Shown: in pieces, positions 62,327 through 64,000 of the stretch | How positions within the stretch are numbered: position 1 is the stretch's first letter | How the letters are laid out: each line of letters starts with the position of its first letter | Notes under the pieces: generated by a model | Databases searched by the model: none | What the model was told of the DNA's origin: nothing | Seen by the model: the letters and a program-made list of their open reading frames with translations, nothing else | Source: Actinoallomurus bryophytorum | GTDB taxonomy: Bacteria; Actinomycetota; Actinomycetes; Streptosporangiales; Streptosporangiaceae | DNA: 64,000 nt | NCBI RefSeq assembly: GCF_006716425.1 | Contig: NZ_VFOZ01000001.1 | Location: 7,068,001 to 7,132,000, forward strand | Reading direction: 5' to 3' | Program-made: the position numbers and the translations under genes

Positions 62327-62860
62327 TCAGGTTCGGTGCCATTCGCTGACGAGCAGCCCGAAGACGACCTCGTCGACGAACTCACCGTCGACCCAGGACG
62401 AATCACGCAGGATGCCTTCTCGTACGAACCCGGCGTTGGCGGCTATGCGGATCATCGCGGCGTTGTCGGTGAGCGTCTCGATCTGCAGGCGGTGGAGACC
62501 GCGGACGGCGAAGCCGTGATGGCACAGCACGCGAACGACGTCGGTGCCCAGCCCTCTGCCGTGGAAGGCCGGTCGCAGGGAGATCCCGAGGTGAGCCGTC
62601 CGGTTGTGCGGATCGATGCCCCACAGCAGCGCCTCGCCCGCGAGCTCGCCGCCGGCGAGCTCCACGACGGAGAAGGGGGCATCGTCGTCGGTCGGGTCGG
62701 CGACGGCGTACGGCGAGGCGGCGGAACCGGGTGAGATCGGCCGCCATGGCCGGGAGTCGGCCCTCGACCGGGCCGCGACGTCGTCGTAGAGCTCGGACTG
62801 CAGGATGGGAACATCTGTCTCGTGCCGGGCTCGCAGCCCCACCTTCTCACCGCGCAACAT
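62327..62860 (-). CDS. GNAT-family N-acetyltransferase
   Basis: 177 residues with the RimJ/RimL-type GNAT fold: LGISLRPAFHGRGLGTDVVR (acetyl-CoA loop R/Q-x-x-G-x-G/A), HRLQIETLTDNAAMIRIAANA, GFVREGILRDSSWVDGEFVD. Acetylates an amine; substrate unknown. Same direction as the GTPase and GH3 genes. Confidence 0.86.
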   Translation of the reverse strand: MLRGEKVGLRARHETDVPILQSELYDDVAARSRADSRPWRPISPGSAASPYAVADPTDDDAPFSVVELAGGELAGEALLWGIDPHNRTAHLGISLRPAFHGRGLGTDVVRVLCHHGFAVRGLHRLQIETLTDNAAMIRIAANAGFVREGILRDSSWVDGEFVDEVVFGLLVSEWHRT

Positions 62861-62882
62861 GGTCGTATTTCTCCCTGAGAGG

Positions 62883-62900
62883 GCCCGCGGGTGTGCGGGC
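62883..62900. terminator. Hairpin immediately after GTPase copy 2
   Basis: GCCCGC / GCGGGC, 6-bp stem and 6-nt loop, directly after the TGA of the GTPase. No T tract; weak. Confidence 0.35.
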
Positions 62901-63500
62901 TCACTGGCTGATGGGCATGCCTTGGTCGCGCATGGCCACCGCGTGGTCGATGAGGGCGATGAGGGTCGCCTTGGCCGACGCGCGGTCGCGCGCGTCGCAG
63001 GTCACGACCGGTACGTGCGGGTCGATCGTGAGCGCGTCCCGTACGTCCTCGACGGCGTGGGTCCGCACGTCGTCGAAGCGGTTGATGGCCACGATGAAGG
63101 GCACCCCGGAGTCCTCGAAGTAGTCGACCGCGGCGAAGGAGTCGGCGACCCGGCGGACGTCCACCAGCACCACGGCGCCGATCGCGCCCTTGACCAGGTC
63201 GTCCCACATGAACCAGAACCGGTGCTGACCGGGTGTGCCGAACAGATAGAGGATGAGCTCCCGGTCGAGGCTGATCCGGCCGAAGTCCATGGCGACGGTC
63301 GTGGTCGCCTTGCCGGGAATGACGCTGAGGTCGTCGATCTCGGTACTGGTCGAGGTCATCACGGCCTCGGTGGTCAACGGCGTGATCTCCGAGACCGACC
63401 CGACGAAGGTCGTCTTCCCGACGCCGAAGCCACCTCCGATGATGATCTTGACGGAGGTCATGCTGGGGGAGGCACCCCGGTTGGAACTTGCGAAGTCCAC
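62901..63500 (-). CDS. CvnD-like small GTP-binding protein (copy 2)
   Basis: 199 residues, about 85 percent similar by eye to copy 1: GGGFGVGKTTFVGSVSEITP, MDFGRISLDRELILYLFGTP, FVAINRFDDV. The GTG start context (TGGACTTCGCAA) and the upstream AAGGGTTCTCA are the same as in copy 1, and the divergent TetR is the same type. It lies just outside the first copy's GH3/GNAT neighbours, so a whole GTPase-TetR unit was duplicated. Confidence 0.85.
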   Translation of the reverse strand: MDFASSNRGASPSMTSVKIIIGGGFGVGKTTFVGSVSEITPLTTEAVMTSTSTEIDDLSVIPGKATTTVAMDFGRISLDRELILYLFGTPGQHRFWFMWDDLVKGAIGAVVLVDVRRVADSFAAVDYFEDSGVPFIVAINRFDDVRTHAVEDVRDALTIDPHVPVVTCDARDRASAKATLIALIDHAVAMRDQGMPISQ

Positions 63501-63629
63501 TGAGAACCCTTTCCAGCAGCTGGACGTCAGACTGACCCTCAGTGGTCAGCCATCGGGGTTCCTCGTCAGGGTCAAGCGAACGGTGAATCGGTCTCCGCGA
63601 TCATAAGTGAACTCGAATCGGTTTCGGCA

Positions 63630-63640
63630 TTTGTACACTT
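63630..63640. promoter_or_regulatory. TTTGTACACTT motif upstream of TetR gene 2
   Basis: Same 11-bp motif as before TetR gene 1, here 7 bp before the GTG at 63647. Confidence 0.5.
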
Positions 63641-63646
63641 ACTACC

Positions 63647-64000
63647 GTGACAGCGGCAAGGGCGAACACGGGCATTCGCAGGGCGCCGGTGCAACGCCGC
63701 AGCCGTGAGCGCGTTCAGCGGATTCTCGACGCGGCATCGGAACTCATCGTCGAGGACGGCCTGACCGCGTTGAGCACCCGGACGATCGCGGAGCGGGCAC
63801 GTGTCCCGGTCGCGTCGCTGTACCAGTACTTCGCGGACAAGGACGAGATCCTCTTAGCGCTCGTGAAGCGGGACACCGCCGAGATGGACGCCGCGGTGGA
63901 CGCCGCGGTGGGCGCGCTGAGCACCGTCTCCGTACGGACGATGGTGGCGGCGACCATGCGGGCGTTCCTGACGATTTACCATCAGCGGCCCGCCTTCGTG
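63647..64000 (+). CDS. TetR-family regulator (copy 2), 3' end outside window
   Basis: 118 codons to the window edge. GTG start reads VTAARANTGIRRAPVQRRSR, then ERVQRILDAASELIVEDGLT, ALSTRTIAERARVPVASLYQ and YHQRPAFV, matching copy 1 nearly throughout. The truncation is only the end of the window. Confidence 0.85.
   Translation, partial: MTAARANTGIRRAPVQRRSRERVQRILDAASELIVEDGLTALSTRTIAERARVPVASLYQYFADKDEILLALVKRDTAEMDAAVDAAVGALSTVSVRTMVAATMRAFLTIYHQRPAFV

Overview
The window is high-GC DNA from a filamentous or spore-forming actinomycete. The evidence is an SsgA/SsgB-family cell-division protein, orphan conservon-type GTPases, F420-dependent LLM oxidoreductases, a Ser/Thr kinase with an extracellular tail, GTG starts and long antisense open frames. 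The gene content resembles non-Streptomyces families such as Thermomonosporaceae or Streptosporangiaceae; that placement is inference.

Layout. (1) 1-16.4 kb is a stress and redox block: a formaldehyde dehydrogenase cut by the window edge; a minus-strand dnaK-grpE-cbpA-cbpM-clpB operon in which every gene overlaps the next; a DUF1931 histone-fold protein; a cNMP-domain thioredoxin-reductase-like flavoprotein with its thioredoxin; a succinate-semialdehyde dehydrogenase-like enzyme; a zinc-lid adenylate kinase; a zinc-ribbon protein; a four-repeat DUF2267 protein; and a GAF histidine kinase. Two gene fragments are joined end to end at 13.03 kb. (2) 16.5-28.3 kb is an islet at tRNA-Val(GAC). A 48-bp copy of the tRNA 3' end (17263-17310) repeats the one in the intact tRNA (28031-28078). 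Just outside the left copy is an integrase remnant. Inside are a secreted alpha/beta hydrolase, a 2.3-kaa RHS polymorphic toxin with Hint pretoxin and a short toxin tip, its overlapping immunity gene, and an IS with perfect 17-bp ends. tRNA-Cys and tRNA-Gly follow.

(3) 29.3-37.6 kb is a tightly coupled operon (Fn3 membrane protein, MoxR ATPase, DUF58, transglutaminase-like membrane protein) that converges on a Ser/Thr kinase with an Fn3-like exterior. (4) 37.7-42.6 kb carries a biotinyl/carboxyltransferase fusion, pabB-pabC, ssgB, a PGPGW membrane protein and tRNA-Val(CAC). (5) 42.7-49.4 kb is decayed: an IS5-type element with a -1 slippery site, a frameshifted phosphotransferase fused to a frameshifted PLP decarboxylase, a serine hydrolase with two in-frame stops, an initiator tRNA and a broken membrane protein gene. 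A membrane protein and a secreted EEP-family hydrolase in the same stretch are intact.

(6) 49.5-64 kb has DUF1304, an LLM oxidoreductase, an isochorismatase-like hydrolase, a DUF732-like protein, a secreted aldose 1-epimerase with a clear promoter/operator, an esterase-membrane fusion, a phospholipase-D-like secreted protein, and a secreted GH3 enzyme with two discoidin-type domains and a palindromic operator. Two paralogous divergent modules, each a CvnD-like GTPase facing a TetR regulator, flank the GH3 gene; the second regulator runs off the window end.
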